Assembly (NCBI RefSeq): GCF_947487515.1
Contig: NZ_CANKWO010000002.1
Coordinates: 434,001 to 498,000 of the forward strand
Reading direction: 5' to 3'
DNA from: an uncultured Litoreibacter sp.
GTDB lineage: Bacteria; Pseudomonadota; Alphaproteobacteria; Rhodobacterales; Rhodobacteraceae
DNA: 64,000 nucleotides
Shown: positions 53,935-62,832 of the stretch, one piece after another
Position numbering within the stretch: the first letter of the stretch is position 1
How the letters are laid out: each line of letters starts with the position of its first letter
The notes under the pieces: model-generated
The model's database searches: none
Seen by the model: the letters and a program-made list of their open reading frames with translations, nothing else
What the model was told of the DNA's origin: nothing
Position numbers and translations under genes: made by a program

Positions 53935-55230
53935 CTAGAAGTAGCCAGCCTCGGACATAATGGCGTTCGCGGCTTCCTGCGCGGCGGCCAATGCCTCATC
54001 CACAGATTTCGCGCCAGACAGGGCTGCTGCGATTTCTTGTGCTACTGCAGTGCCCACTTCTGGGAACTCAGGGATCGCTGCGAACTGAACACCAACATAG
54101 GGTTTGATGTCTGTTGCTGCTGGGGCCGCAGATTCAATCGCCGCCATTTCAGCTGCTGCGAACGGTGCAGCGGCTTGGAATTCAGGGATCGCATATGTGG
54201 AGGCGCGTGTCCCTGTTGGAACCTTGCCCCAACCGAAGTCTGGGTGGTTGCCGACAGCCTTGATGTACTCTTTGGATGTAGCCCACTCGATGAACGCTTG
54301 GGATTCTGCCGCATTCGGAGAGCCAGCCGGAACAGCCATTGCCCATGCCCACAGCCAGTTCGCACCAACTGGGTTCCCAGCATTTGGCGACTGTGCGTAA
54401 GCAACACCAGGCTGCGTCAAGAAGGACGCCGCGATTGTGGCATCAATCCACATGCCGCATTTGCCTTCGTTGTACAAAGCAAGGATCTCGTTGAACGAGT
54501 TCCCCTCAGAGCCAGGTGGGCCGTAGTCCCCCAGCAGGTCAACGTAGAAGTTAATCGCAGCTTTCCATTCGTCTGATTCCAGTTGCGGTTTGAAGTCAGC
54601 ATCAAACCAAGCGCCGCCAAAGGAGTTCACCACCGTAGTGACAAACGCCATGTTGTCGCCCCAACCTGGCTTACCGCGCAAACAAGCCCCGTAGACGCCC
54701 GCATCTGGGTTGTGGATCGCAGCCGCGGCAGCTTTCACATTGTCCCAGCTGTCGTTGTCAGCGATTGCGACACCAGCAGCGTCGGTCAGATCCTTGCGAT
54801 ACATAACCATGGACGATTCACCGTAGAATGGTGCCGCGTACAATGTGCCGTCATGGGACAGGCCATTGCGCATTGCGGGCAGCATGTCGTCAACGTCATA
54901 GTCAGCGCCAAAGTTCAGCGGCTCGATCCAACCGGCAGCACCCCAGATCGGGGCTTCTTGCATGCCGATGTTGATGATGTCGTATTGGCCGCCACCGGTT
55001 GCAGTGTCGGAGGTGACTTGCTCGCGCAGAACGCCTTCTTCCAAGGACACCCAATTTAGCTTCACGCCGGTTTCTTCGGTATAGGCCTCAGCGACCTTTT
55101 GCATGTTGATCATGTGACCGTTGTTAACGATCGCAATTGTCAGCTCTTTCGCGTGGCCGTCCGCCACCGCAACAGTTGCACTGGCTACGCCAAGCGCCAG
55201 ACCAAGTGCAGAGTTAAGTAGAGACTTCAT
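53935..55230 (-). CDS. Polyol ABC transporter substrate-binding protein (SmoE type)
   Basis: The 431-aa periplasmic protein has a signal peptide (about residues 1-24, ending VAVADG) and the extracellular solute-binding family 1 fold. Blocks such as ITYDIINIGMQEAPIWGAAGWIEPL-type and WLWAWAMAVPAGSPN mark the sorbitol/mannitol binding subgroup known from Rhodobacter SmoE. I start at ATG 55230 with GGGAGGATAAAC just upstream. It is the first gene of the polyol operon. Confidence 0.92.
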   Translation of the reverse strand: MKSLLNSALGLALGVASATVAVADGHAKELTIAIVNNGHMINMQKVAEAYTEETGVKLNWVSLEEGVLREQVTSDTATGGGQYDIINIGMQEAPIWGAAGWIEPLNFGADYDVDDMLPAMRNGLSHDGTLYAAPFYGESSMVMYRKDLTDAAGVAIADNDSWDNVKAAAAAIHNPDAGVYGACLRGKPGWGDNMAFVTTVVNSFGGAWFDADFKPQLESDEWKAAINFYVDLLGDYGPPGSEGNSFNEILALYNEGKCGMWIDATIAASFLTQPGVAYAQSPNAGNPVGANWLWAWAMAVPAGSPNAAESQAFIEWATSKEYIKAVGNHPDFGWGKVPTGTRASTYAIPEFQAAAPFAAAEMAAIESAAPAATDIKPYVGVQFAAIPEFPEVGTAVAQEIAAALSGAKSVDEALAAAQEAANAIMSEAGYF

Positions 55231-55734
55231 GTTTATCCTCCCAGAAATCACAAATCGAATTCTTCTCGAATCCCATGGCGACCATGATGTGTATTCGGAG
55301 CGTCGGATGCCTACTATTAATTCGACAAACGACAGTACTAAACAGACAAATTCGGTACATTTACGCCAAGCAATAAGAACTTTAGCAATGAGTCCGCACG
55401 GAAAAGGGATCGATTCTTCGGCCCTTACTGCACCCTACATATCATAAAAACTTGGTTAATTTGCGTCTTTCTTTGAACTCAAATGAGCGGTTCAATTGAA
55501 AACGCAGAAAACCCGCCCCATAATAAGGTGGTACTTTTTAAGCAAATGAGCAGCTTTAACTGACAATCATTCATCCCAGTTTTGCATGGTCCCAAAGGGA
55601 AATTTTGCGACCGCTATCGCATTCAAAATGGTTAACCGCTTAGGAAAACCATCCTCAAAAGCGCCCGAAAAATCGGTCGCAGGAAAGTACCGTTGCTTCC
55701 TGACAAGAATGTACTCCTTGCCAGAATGAATGCG
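55231..55734. other. 504-bp intergenic control region between smoE and hemY
   Basis: No credible gene lies here. The right part, next to smoE, holds the ribosome site and the 21-bp-spaced direct repeats. The left part, after the hemY stop, holds an imperfect inverted repeat CAGGAA (55680-55685) / TTCCTG (55697-55702) with no T-run. The stretch is more AT-rich than its neighbours. A short open frame at 55121-55447 on the plus strand overlaps smoE and looks like a shadow. Confidence 0.6.
55324..55350 (-). promoter_or_regulatory. Direct repeats upstream of smoE, candidate AraC-type operator
   Basis: TTTGTC occurs twice on the smoE strand (55350-55345 and 55329-55324) with exactly 21 bp from start to start, two helical turns. 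This spacing is typical of AraC-family half sites, and an AraC regulator is in the operon. They lie 94-120 bp upstream of the smoE ATG. TTTAGT and TAATAG with 17 bp between overlap them as a possible weak promoter. Confidence 0.4.
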
Positions 55735-57222
55735 CTATTTTGCCGGTGATGCGTCTGCCGTGGAATCGTCTAGTTCAACGACGACAACCTCGTGATCAGC
55801 AACAATCTGCGCGTCTTCTGCGGTTGGCTTATCTGCAGTGCCCTCGATGCCCCCCACAATGAGCGGCAGCATAGCCGTATTCGCCGGCAATGGCTCCGAG
55901 GATTGGAGCGCGTCCGTCCAGCTGAGGGTATCCAAGCTGCCACAGCTTCCGCAGGTCGGAGCCCAAGTCGTGTGTATGTTTTGGCAGTTCTGGCACACCC
56001 ACTGCGGGCCGCGTGGCGCGGATAATGCGCGTGTCAGCCACCCGCGCACAACAGCATCGTCGGAACCTTCGCCCCGCTCTACGGCCGCCATAATGGTCAA
56101 CACCCGCGCTGTCGGGTTTTCCTCGGCCAGATCCCCAATGGCGCGGCGGGCTTCTGGGAATTGTTCTGCGGCGATGTTTAGCTCGGCCAACAGCATTTTG
56201 GTTTCCGCATGATCTGGCAATGACTTGGTCAAAGCCGCAAACCGTTTGATCCGCGCCTGCGGGGTTTCGTCTGGCGCGATCAACGCAAAGGTCGCGGCAA
56301 GGTCGGGGTGCGGGCGCGCGCTCCACGCCTTCTTGATCACACGAGCCGCGTATTTCGGCTTGCCCTGTTCAATATATCCCCGCGCGGCCAGAACGGCGGC
56401 AGGGATCAGGTCTGGTGACAGGCGGTTGGCTTCGATCGCAGTTTCGCGCGCTTCAATACTGGTGCCTTCTTCCAGCACGTCTTTGGCCTCTGACAGGGCC
56501 AAGACCGCATCACGGCGACGATGCACATCGCGTGGCAGATTGCCGTGCTTCAACTTCGCGTTCAACGTTTTACGCGCACCGGCCCAGTCTTCCGTCTTGG
56601 CTTGAAGCTTCAATAGAACGTCTTGCGTTTCTTCGTGCTTGGGCTTCAGGGAAAATGCCTTTTCGGCAAGTTTCAGCGCTGTTTCCGTGTCACCTTCGGC
56701 CAGCTTTTGCTTCATAATACCGCGCACACCAACAAAACGAGTGCGCTCGTCCGTTAGCAAACGTTTGTAGACCGCTTGGGCCTTTTTCGTGTCTCCAGCA
56801 CTTTCTGCAGCTTGGGCCGCCAACAGATTGGTCAATTCGGGTCGGGCCAAGTACTTCTCGGCTTTCGCGGCCTTCGCCATGGCTGCGCGACCTTCGCCGG
56901 AGGCCAGCGCCATCAACCCATCCGCCAGTGCCTCATATCCTTTGCGTTCACGGTTGCGCGTGAAGTAGCGGCTGATCGCGGTTTCGTCGCCGTTCAGGAA
57001 GTGGAACGTGGCGAATAGAAGACCCAGCACCTTCAGCGCCACCCAAAACGCGGCCAGCAGCAACACGAGACCAATGATCGTCATCAACGGGGTAAAGGTA
57101 AATTCGGTGTTGGCCACAGACACCCGAACACCACCACTGGTTTCCAGCAACATGCCCAAGCCAAGAGTTATCGCCACGATGACGCCAACAAACACGAGAA
57201 TTTTCACAAGAGACCAAAGCAT
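55735..57222 (-). CDS. hemY: HemY-like membrane TPR protein
   Basis: The 495-aa product has two N-terminal membrane helices (about residues 4-26 and 42-68), the HemY N-terminal domain (FHFLNGDETAISRYFTRNRERKGYEALADGL) and TPR-type helices. A C-terminal part has a zinc-ribbon-like CQNC...CGSC motif (near residue 415-432). This is the HemY of the proteobacterial heme operon, not the protoporphyrinogen oxidase of Gram-positives. It follows the Mic60-like gene by 9 nt. Its exact role in heme synthesis is unsettled. Confidence 0.88.
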   Translation of the reverse strand: MLWSLVKILVFVGVIVAITLGLGMLLETSGGVRVSVANTEFTFTPLMTIIGLVLLLAAFWVALKVLGLLFATFHFLNGDETAISRYFTRNRERKGYEALADGLMALASGEGRAAMAKAAKAEKYLARPELTNLLAAQAAESAGDTKKAQAVYKRLLTDERTRFVGVRGIMKQKLAEGDTETALKLAEKAFSLKPKHEETQDVLLKLQAKTEDWAGARKTLNAKLKHGNLPRDVHRRRDAVLALSEAKDVLEEGTSIEARETAIEANRLSPDLIPAAVLAARGYIEQGKPKYAARVIKKAWSARPHPDLAATFALIAPDETPQARIKRFAALTKSLPDHAETKMLLAELNIAAEQFPEARRAIGDLAEENPTARVLTIMAAVERGEGSDDAVVRGWLTRALSAPRGPQWVCQNCQNIHTTWAPTCGSCGSLDTLSWTDALQSSEPLPANTAMLPLIVGGIEGTADKPTAEDAQIVADHEVVVVELDDSTADASPAK

Positions 57223-57231
57223 ATTTTTATC

Positions 57232-58473
57232 CTAATTCGCGTTCAATGCGTCGTTAAGGCTGTCAAAAGCAGCAAGCGCGTCACGGCGTGTCACAGCCGC
57301 TTTTGCCCATTCTTCCATCGCGGCCTTGCCAACCTCGGGCAATGCGTCGACCGTAAGCAGGGCCGCGTCCAAGTCGCCCGCTTTTGTTGCGGCTTCAGCC
57401 CTCGACAAAACCGCGTCCGGATCATCCCCTTCCCGCGGCGTAAGTGAGCGTGCTCCGAGTTGGTCCTTCAAGAAGAACGTCAACCGGTCCGTCGCGCTGT
57501 CTCCTGCGGAGGCCTTCAACGATGCGGACAATGCGGCTCTTGCGCTTTCAGCAAACTGTGCCTCAATGGCTGCCGCAGTGGGCACACCAGATTGCGCTAC
57601 GCTGACAAGCGCTTCTGGCACCTCAACTGCGTCTGCAATCTCCGATACAACGGACCCAAAGGGAGCGCCCGTTTCCAAAGCAGAGCGCAACGCATTCAAG
57701 GCCCCGCGTGCCTTTGCTTTGGCTTCCGCTTGCGCGGCGTTTTCTTGATGGGCCTGTGCCGTTTCAATTTGGCCCTGAGTTAAGGCGCGCATCTTTTCCA
57801 GATTGGCTTCCAAAAGCGCCATCTCAGAGCGTTGGGCATCCAACTTGGCTTGTACATCCTGAGGCAAAGGTGCTGCGGCCTGCGTCGGAAGCTCGTCAAT
57901 TCGTGCACTCAAAGCCCCACGCGCCTGCGCGTTTTGCGCATCGGCTGCGTCAAGCGCCGCCTTCAACTCGGCGATCGCGTTAGATTGCTCCGAGAGCTGC
58001 GCTTCGATGTTTCGTTCCCCGCCAAATACAGGCCAATCGGCGGCTTTAAAGTAGATGGCACCGCCAAATCCGATCAGTGCGGCCAAGGCCCCACCAAACA
58101 ATGGTGCCCAAAACCCTCCGCGACGCTCCACAACAGGGGCGACGGGGACTTGTTCGACGCGAGAAGTTTCTTCAAGCTTGAGGGGCTCTTCCGGTTGCGC
58201 ATTCTCGGCTTCGTCGACGTCGGTCTCTGAGACCTCGTCAATCTCTTCCTCAGCCTCTTTCGTGGCCTCGATCACGTCTTCCTCCGCCACCTCTGTGGCG
58301 TCTAAGGCGTCGAGCTTTACACCTTCGACCTTAGTGTCAGCCATTGCGGCGTCTAGCTCATCAAATTCGGCGCCTTTTACGACGTCAGAAATAGCACCTG
58401 CTTTAGACGAACTCGCCTTAGCTGCGGTTGCGTCTGTCTTCGACGGGGAGTTTTTCTTGCGGGCCAAGCGCAT
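57232..58473 (-). CDS. Mitofilin/Mic60-family inner-membrane protein
   Basis: The 413-aa product has a long acidic cytoplasmic N-terminal region (about residues 1-115) and one transmembrane helix (about 123-145, FWAPLFGGALAALIGFGGAIYF). A coiled coil follows (about 158-265), then a C-terminal helical domain (about 270-410) of the mitofilin type. Alphaproteobacterial Mic60 homologs shape inner-membrane folds and are known to be encoded among heme genes. The neighbours hemD and hemY agree with this. The ORF starts at 58473; a later start is possible because the acidic region is poorly conserved. Confidence 0.85.
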   Translation of the reverse strand: MRLARKKNSPSKTDATAAKASSSKAGAISDVVKGAEFDELDAAMADTKVEGVKLDALDATEVAEEDVIEATKEAEEEIDEVSETDVDEAENAQPEEPLKLEETSRVEQVPVAPVVERRGGFWAPLFGGALAALIGFGGAIYFKAADWPVFGGERNIEAQLSEQSNAIAELKAALDAADAQNAQARGALSARIDELPTQAAAPLPQDVQAKLDAQRSEMALLEANLEKMRALTQGQIETAQAHQENAAQAEAKAKARGALNALRSALETGAPFGSVVSEIADAVEVPEALVSVAQSGVPTAAAIEAQFAESARAALSASLKASAGDSATDRLTFFLKDQLGARSLTPREGDDPDAVLSRAEAATKAGDLDAALLTVDALPEVGKAAMEEWAKAAVTRRDALAAFDSLNDALNAN

Positions 58474-58566
58474 ATTCCTTTTCGCTTCATTCGCGGGGCG
58501 ACTCTGACAACAGTGCAGCCACGCCCGACCTTAAACCAACAGTCCGCCGACGCTCAAGCAGAACAC

Positions 58567-59238
58567 CTACGCACAGGCGGTTTCTATTGCGTTTATCATC
58601 GCCGCACCATCAGGCGAACTTGCGACGAATGCCACCTCCAACCCCGCATCACTGCAGGCCTTCGCGACCGATTTACTTATGGCGACTACCACCAATGGCG
58701 CATGCCCAATCCGTGAGAACTCTTGGACAAACAGCGCGGCACTTCGCGGGGAAAATAACGGCACGACCACCTTGTTCATTCCGCTTAGAACCTTGCGGGC
58801 CTCTAGGGACAGGGCCAAGGGGCGCTGCTCATAGGTAATCAATGGCGATGCGATATCTCCTAGATCCCCCGCCACATGTAACCCACGTGCGTGGATCAGT
58901 CGCGCCCCTTTGGCCCGCGCCGCCAGCATCGCTTTCAGATCGCTCAGATCGCCTCCGGCACTGACGGCTTGAAACCCCGCGGCCTGCGCAGCCTGCGCTG
59001 TTCTGTCGCCCACGCAATAAGCCACGCCGCGCCAATCTGCATTTCGCACAAAGCCCTCGACCCCATTTTGCGAAGTGAACACGACCGCATCCGGAGCTTC
59101 GCCCAAAACGGGAACGCTGCGCCATATCACTTCCATCAACGGGGAAATCACCACCTGCGCGCTAATTTGGGCCGCCAAGCGCTCAGAGGCCGCGCGAGGG
59201 CGGGTCAGAAGCACCGTGGGTGGGATTGTCTGGACCAT
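58567..59238 (-). CDS. hemD: Uroporphyrinogen-III synthase HemD
   Basis: HemD closes and inverts hydroxymethylbilane to uroporphyrinogen III in heme synthesis. The 223-aa product fits the two-domain HemD fold with [19 protein letters not shown] at the start, [30 protein letters not shown] and [19 protein letters not shown] start at ATG 59238; the frame is open further but runs into tsaD on the other strand. hemC, often next to hemD, is not adjacent. The gene runs into the Mic60-like gene after 93 bp. Confidence 0.85.
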   Translation of the reverse strand: MVQTIPPTVLLTRPRAASERLAAQISAQVVISPLMEVIWRSVPVLGEAPDAVVFTSQNGVEGFVRNADWRGVAYCVGDRTAQAAQAAGFQAVSAGGDLSDLKAMLAARAKGARLIHARGLHVAGDLGDIASPLITYEQRPLALSLEARKVLSGMNKVVVPLFSPRSAALFVQEFSRIGHAPLVVVAISKSVAKACSDAGLEVAFVASSPDGAAMINAIETACA

Positions 59239-59286
59239 GGCAATGGTGTTACCCGTTGCAAAAGCTCCGCACAACAGGTCCGACCC

Positions 59287-60384
59287 TTGGCGAATACTCT
59301 CACGATCCTCGGCATAGAAAGCAGCTGCGACGACACCGCCGCCGCTGTGATCCGTCAAACAGGCGGGCAAGCGCCCGAAATCATGTCCAACGAGGTTTTC
59401 GGCCAAACAGAGCTGCATGCAAATTTTGGAGGCGTCGTCCCCGAAATTGCCGCCCGAGCCCATGCCGAGAAGTTGGATGTCATGGTTGAGGCAGCGCTCG
59501 CAACCTCAGGTCTGACCTTGCCAGACATTGACGCGATTGCCGTTACCGCTGGCCCAGGTCTCATTGGTGGCGTGATGTCTGGGGTGATGTGCGCCAAAGG
59601 TCTGGCCGCGGGATCGGGAACACCGCTGATCGGAGTAAACCACCTCGCGGGTCATGCGCTCACTCCGCGTCTGACGGATCAATTGGAATTTCCCTATCTG
59701 ATGCTCTTGGTGTCAGGCGGGCATTGCCAGTTTTTGATCGTGCATTCTGCGACCAAGTTTCAGCGCCTTGGCGGCACAATAGATGATGCCCCCGGAGAGG
59801 CCTTTGACAAAGTTGCTAAGCTTATCGGGCTGCCACAGCCCGGTGGGCCATCTATCGAGAAGGCGGCAAAATCCGGCGACCCTAAATCCCACAAGCTGCC
59901 GCGCCCCCTGCTGGATCGCGCCGGTTGTGACATGTCCTTCTCGGGTTTGAAAACCGCCACCCTTCGGGCGCGCGACGCTTTGGTCGCAAAGCAGGGCGGG
60001 TTGCATCCGCAAGATCAGGCGAATTTATCTGCCAGCTTCCAAGCAGCGGTCACCGACGTGCTGACCGAGAAAACCCGCCGCGCGTTGGTGCAATACTTGG
60101 ACCTCGCCCCCAACAGCCCCGCCATCGCGGTTGCAGGGGGCGTTGCTGCCAATCAAGCCATTCGCACGCATCTATCAGACCTCGCCCAGCTTCAAGGCGT
60201 TCAGTTCACTGCACCACCTTTGAAACTCTGCACTGACAATGCCGCCATGATCGCTTGGGTTGGTCTGGAGAGATTTCGCCTAGGTTTGATTGACGATCTC
60301 ACCCTCACCGCGCGCCCCCGTTGGCCGTTGGATACATCCGCCCCTGCAATGCTAGGGTCCGGCAAAAAAGGAGCCAAAGCATGA
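59287..60384 (+). CDS. tsaD: tRNA N6-threonylcarbamoyladenosine transferase TsaD
   Basis: TsaD transfers the threonylcarbamoyl group to A37 of ANN-decoding tRNAs, with TsaB and TsaE. The 365-aa product has [14 protein letters not shown] at the start, the metal-binding HLAGHALTP motif near residue 115, and the ASKH-fold signatures [13 protein letters not shown] and [13 protein letters not shown]. The only sensible start is TTG 59287, which gives [16 protein letters not shown]; no in-frame ATG or GTG lies close upstream. It diverges from hemD and overlaps gpsA by ATGA. Confidence 0.95.
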   Translation: MANTLTILGIESSCDDTAAAVIRQTGGQAPEIMSNEVFGQTELHANFGGVVPEIAARAHAEKLDVMVEAALATSGLTLPDIDAIAVTAGPGLIGGVMSGVMCAKGLAAGSGTPLIGVNHLAGHALTPRLTDQLEFPYLMLLVSGGHCQFLIVHSATKFQRLGGTIDDAPGEAFDKVAKLIGLPQPGGPSIEKAAKSGDPKSHKLPRPLLDRAGCDMSFSGLKTATLRARDALVAKQGGLHPQDQANLSASFQAAVTDVLTEKTRRALVQYLDLAPNSPAIAVAGGVAANQAIRTHLSDLAQLQGVQFTAPPLKLCTDNAAMIAWVGLERFRLGLIDDLTLTARPRWPLDTSAPAMLGSGKKGAKA

Positions 60385-61352
60385 GCAAAATTGTCGTCGC
60401 AGGTGCAGGCGCGTTCGGGTCCGCTTTGGCCGTTGCTTTGGATATGGCAGGGCGTGATGTCACGCTTGTGGGCAGGTCGGTGGAGGTCTTCCAAACCAGC
60501 CGCGACAACCCGCGCCTGAAGGGGGTGCCAATTCCGCGGAGCATTGCCCTGACCACCAAGCTGGAGGTGTCCCAAGACGACTTGCTGCTGCTCGCCGTTC
60601 CGATGCAATCGCTGTCAGGGTATCTCACCGACAACACACCAGCCCCTCGGGCGGCAATCGCGTGCTGCAAAGGGGTGGATCTCGCCACCGGTCGCGGGCC
60701 AACCGCAATCATTGACGATCTGGTCGATGCCCCTTCCGCGATCCTTACCGGCCCGAGCTTCGCGGCCGACATCGCGCGCGGGTTGCCCACTGCCCTTGTC
60801 GTCGCGACGCAAAGTGACATTGGTGAGGACCTTCAAGAAACCCTCTCCACCGATACGCTGCGCCTGTATCTCTCCAACGATCCGATTGGTGCCGAATTGG
60901 GTGGGGCGCTAAAGAACGTCATCGCGATCGCTTGTGGCATTTGTATCGGCGCGGGTCTTGGCGAAAGTGCGCGTGCGGCTTTGATGACCCGCGGCATGGC
61001 CGAAATGTTGCGGATGGCGGTGGCGATGGGCGCGAAACCCGAAACCCTTGCGGGGCTCGCGGGGTTTGGCGACCTCTCGTTGACCTGCACCTCGGAGCAA
61101 TCCCGCAACTTCTCCTTCGGGCTGTCCTTGGGCGGCAAAGGCCCCGCACCGAGCGCCACCACCGAGGGCCGCCACACCGCGCGCGCCATCGTAAAGCTGG
61201 CCGAGGCCAAAGGCGTCGACATGCCCATCGCCAAAATGGTTGCTGGGGTGGTAGAAGAGAAACTAACATTGGAACAAGCGCTGTCGTTGCTGCTGTCACG
61301 ACCGCTGACAAAGGAATGGCCCTATGCTTATCGCCCTGATCTGCACCGATAA
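60381..61352 (+). CDS. gpsA: Glycerol-3-phosphate dehydrogenase [NAD(P)+] GpsA
   Basis: GpsA makes sn-glycerol 3-phosphate from dihydroxyacetone phosphate for phospholipid synthesis. The 323-aa product has the N-terminal NAD motif [32 protein letters not shown], the catalytic Lys in [16 protein letters not shown] near residue 175 and [18 protein letters not shown]. The 3' end overlaps the yciI-like gene by 29 bp. Confidence 0.96.
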   Translation: MSKIVVAGAGAFGSALAVALDMAGRDVTLVGRSVEVFQTSRDNPRLKGVPIPRSIALTTKLEVSQDDLLLLAVPMQSLSGYLTDNTPAPRAAIACCKGVDLATGRGPTAIIDDLVDAPSAILTGPSFAADIARGLPTALVVATQSDIGEDLQETLSTDTLRLYLSNDPIGAELGGALKNVIAIACGICIGAGLGESARAALMTRGMAEMLRMAVAMGAKPETLAGLAGFGDLSLTCTSEQSRNFSFGLSLGGKGPAPSATTEGRHTARAIVKLAEAKGVDMPIAKMVAGVVEEKLTLEQALSLLLSRPLTKEWPYAYRPDLHR

Positions 61353-61596
61353 ACCCGATCACCTAGACACACGCAAAGCCAACCGCGATGCCCATGTCGC
61401 CTACCTAAAGGCGTCGGAATCCGTGCTGCAGGCAGGCCCGTTTCTAGATGCGAACGGTGATATGTACGGCTCATTGATCGTTTTGGATCTGCCCGACATG
61501 GATGCCGCTCATGCTTGGGCGGCTGCCGACCCTTATGCAAAAGCTGGCCTATTTTCCGAAGTTCGGCTGGAGCAGTGGAACAGGGTCATCGGCTGA
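61324..61596 (+). CDS. YciI-family protein
   Basis: The 90-aa product has the YciI ferredoxin-like fold pattern: [25 protein letters not shown], a central LQAGPFL and the C-terminal DPYAKAGLFSEVRLEQWNRV. Some family members dehalogenate or isomerise small molecules; no function is assigned here. AAAGGA sits 8 nt before ATG 61324, inside gpsA, and the 29-bp overlap suggests coupled translation. The stop overlaps the next start (TGATG). Confidence 0.9.
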   Translation: MLIALICTDKPDHLDTRKANRDAHVAYLKASESVLQAGPFLDANGDMYGSLIVLDLPDMDAAHAWAAADPYAKAGLFSEVRLEQWNRVIG

Positions 61597-62009
61597 TGCG
61601 GTATTGGCTGTTCAAATCCGAGACGTCCACGTGGTCATGGGACCAGCAGGTCGCCAAGGGTGACGCGGGTGAGGAATGGGACGGCGTGCGCAATTACCAA
61701 GCCCGCAATTTCATGCGGGAGATGAAGCTAGGGGATCGCGGGTTCTTCTATCATTCTCAAAAAGATCGCGAGATCGTCGGCATCGTCGAGGTCTGCGCCG
61801 AGGCGCATCCCGATAGCACCACAGACGACGACCGCTGGGACTGCGTGGATATCAAGGCGGTTGAGCCACTCAAAAAGGGCGTCACCCTAGATCAGATCAA
61901 GGCCGATGGGCGTCTGGATGATATGGTACTTGTGAAAAACTCGCGCTTGTCAGTTCAGCCCGTAACAGACGCGGAATGGGAAATTCTCTGTGCAATGGGC
62001 GGCTTGTGA
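61596..62009 (+). CDS. EVE-domain protein
   Basis: The 137-aa product is an EVE (PUA-like) domain, with MRYWLFKSETSTWSWDQQ, WDGVRNYQARNFMREMKLGDRGFFYHS and IVGIVEV. EVE domains bind modified bases in DNA or RNA. It is the last gene of tsaD-gpsA-yciI-EVE; the link with the tRNA-modification gene tsaD is suggestive but may only reflect position. I start at ATG 61596, which overlaps the yciI stop by one base. Confidence 0.92.
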   Translation: MRYWLFKSETSTWSWDQQVAKGDAGEEWDGVRNYQARNFMREMKLGDRGFFYHSQKDREIVGIVEVCAEAHPDSTTDDDRWDCVDIKAVEPLKKGVTLDQIKADGRLDDMVLVKNSRLSVQPVTDAEWEILCAMGGL

Positions 62010-62096
62010 CACAAGCTGATAACATGACGCGCTGATCGACCCATGCGCCGCATTATGCGTGCCCTGTTCCGCATCACGACCTTCATCTGTTGCAAT

Positions 62097-62200
62097 TGAA
62101 AAGAGGGCCCCGGCAAGCCAGAACCCTCTTCTACCCCACGTGCTTGGTGCCTCACACCACGTGACTCTGAAACTGGATCCGGCCTTACTGGCATCGGTAC
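62097..62200 (-). ncRNA. Candidate small RNA (low confidence)
   Basis: On the minus strand a hairpin from paired CACGTG motifs (62137-62142 and 62158-62163) with GTG/CAC inside is followed by AAGAGGG/CCCTCTT (62130-62124 and 62107-62101) and then TTTTC, an intrinsic-terminator pattern. TTGCTT, 17 bp and TATTCA upstream on that strand could be a promoter. No known RNA family was recognised. Confidence 0.25.
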
Positions 62201-62302
62201 ACTATGAATAGCGCGTGGGTTAAAGCTAAGCAAACAAACAGTGCTGCCAATTCGACCCCCATTTCTAACAAATTGAACCGACCCCTTTCAGAACGGAAAA
62301 CA

Positions 62303-62322
62303 CCCGCCGGATCGCCGGCGGG
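62303..62322 (-). terminator. Terminator of the DUF2853 gene
   Basis: CCCGCCGG-ATCG-CCGGCGGG forms a perfect 8-bp stem 30 nt after the DUF2853 stop. On the minus strand it is followed by TGTTTTCC, a moderate T-tract. Confidence 0.75.
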
Positions 62323-62351
62323 CGCTTGTCATTCAAAAACGGGCGTAGAGA

Positions 62352-62693
62352 TTAGCCGTAGACGGAGTCTTTGTTGAAGTGCTTGGTCAGCATGTAATAA
62401 ACCACCGCGCGGTATTTGTTGCGCTCGGATTTGCCGTAAGTTTCGATCACCGAATTGATAGCTTCCATCAACTGCGGGCTGTCGGAAAGGCCCAGTTTTT
62501 TGATCAGGAAGTTGTTCTTTACTGTTTCCAGTTCTTCAGCTTGGCTGCCTGCAACAGTGGACGCATCAGCGTTGTAGATCGCAGGACCGCAACCGATCGT
62601 GACCTTTGTCAAAAGATCCATGTCAGGCGTCATGCCACATTTGTTTTTCAGATCATCTGCGTAGACAGCAATCAGCTCGTCACGTTTTCCCAT
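62352..62693 (-). CDS. DUF2853-family protein
   Basis: The 113-aa product is a small soluble helical protein matching the DUF2853 pattern (MGKRDELIAVYADDLKNKCG, DMDLLTKVTIGCGPAIYNADAS, and a C-terminal KYRAVVYYMLTKHF). The family has no established function that I know. I start at ATG 62693 with GGGAG 8 nt upstream rather than at ATG 62711. It is a single gene with its own terminator. Confidence 0.88.
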   Translation of the reverse strand: MGKRDELIAVYADDLKNKCGMTPDMDLLTKVTIGCGPAIYNADASTVAGSQAEELETVKNNFLIKKLGLSDSPQLMEAINSVIETYGKSERNKYRAVVYYMLTKHFNKDSVYG

Positions 62694-62832
62694 AGAAATA
62701 TCTCCCACCAATGTTTGGGCATCACTTGCCCCAGTTCCAGCCAGTCAACAGGCCTTATCGCGGACATTAGGGGCTAAAGGAGCCAATCCAAAGGAAAAAA
62801 ATCCGAAGTTTTCCCCGCAAGCGGCATTCGAC

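Larger units (their letters stand above)
62010..62351. other. 342-bp intergenic region with two hairpins
   Basis: No credible protein gene. An 18-codon frame at 62042 (plus) lacks a ribosome site. The region holds a hairpin at 62101-62130, a paired CACGTG motif at 62137-62163 and the DUF2853 terminator at 62303-62322. A possible minus-strand small RNA is described separately. Confidence 0.6.

Noticed and set aside
55640-55660. TTAACCGCTTAG upstream region of the smoE-hemY gap as a CtrA box
   Set aside because: The half sites are spaced by 4 rather than 7 bases, and no flagellar or cell-cycle gene is adjacent.
62042-62098. An 18-codon open frame on the plus strand after the EVE gene
   Set aside because: It has no ribosome binding site, and nothing marks it as coding.
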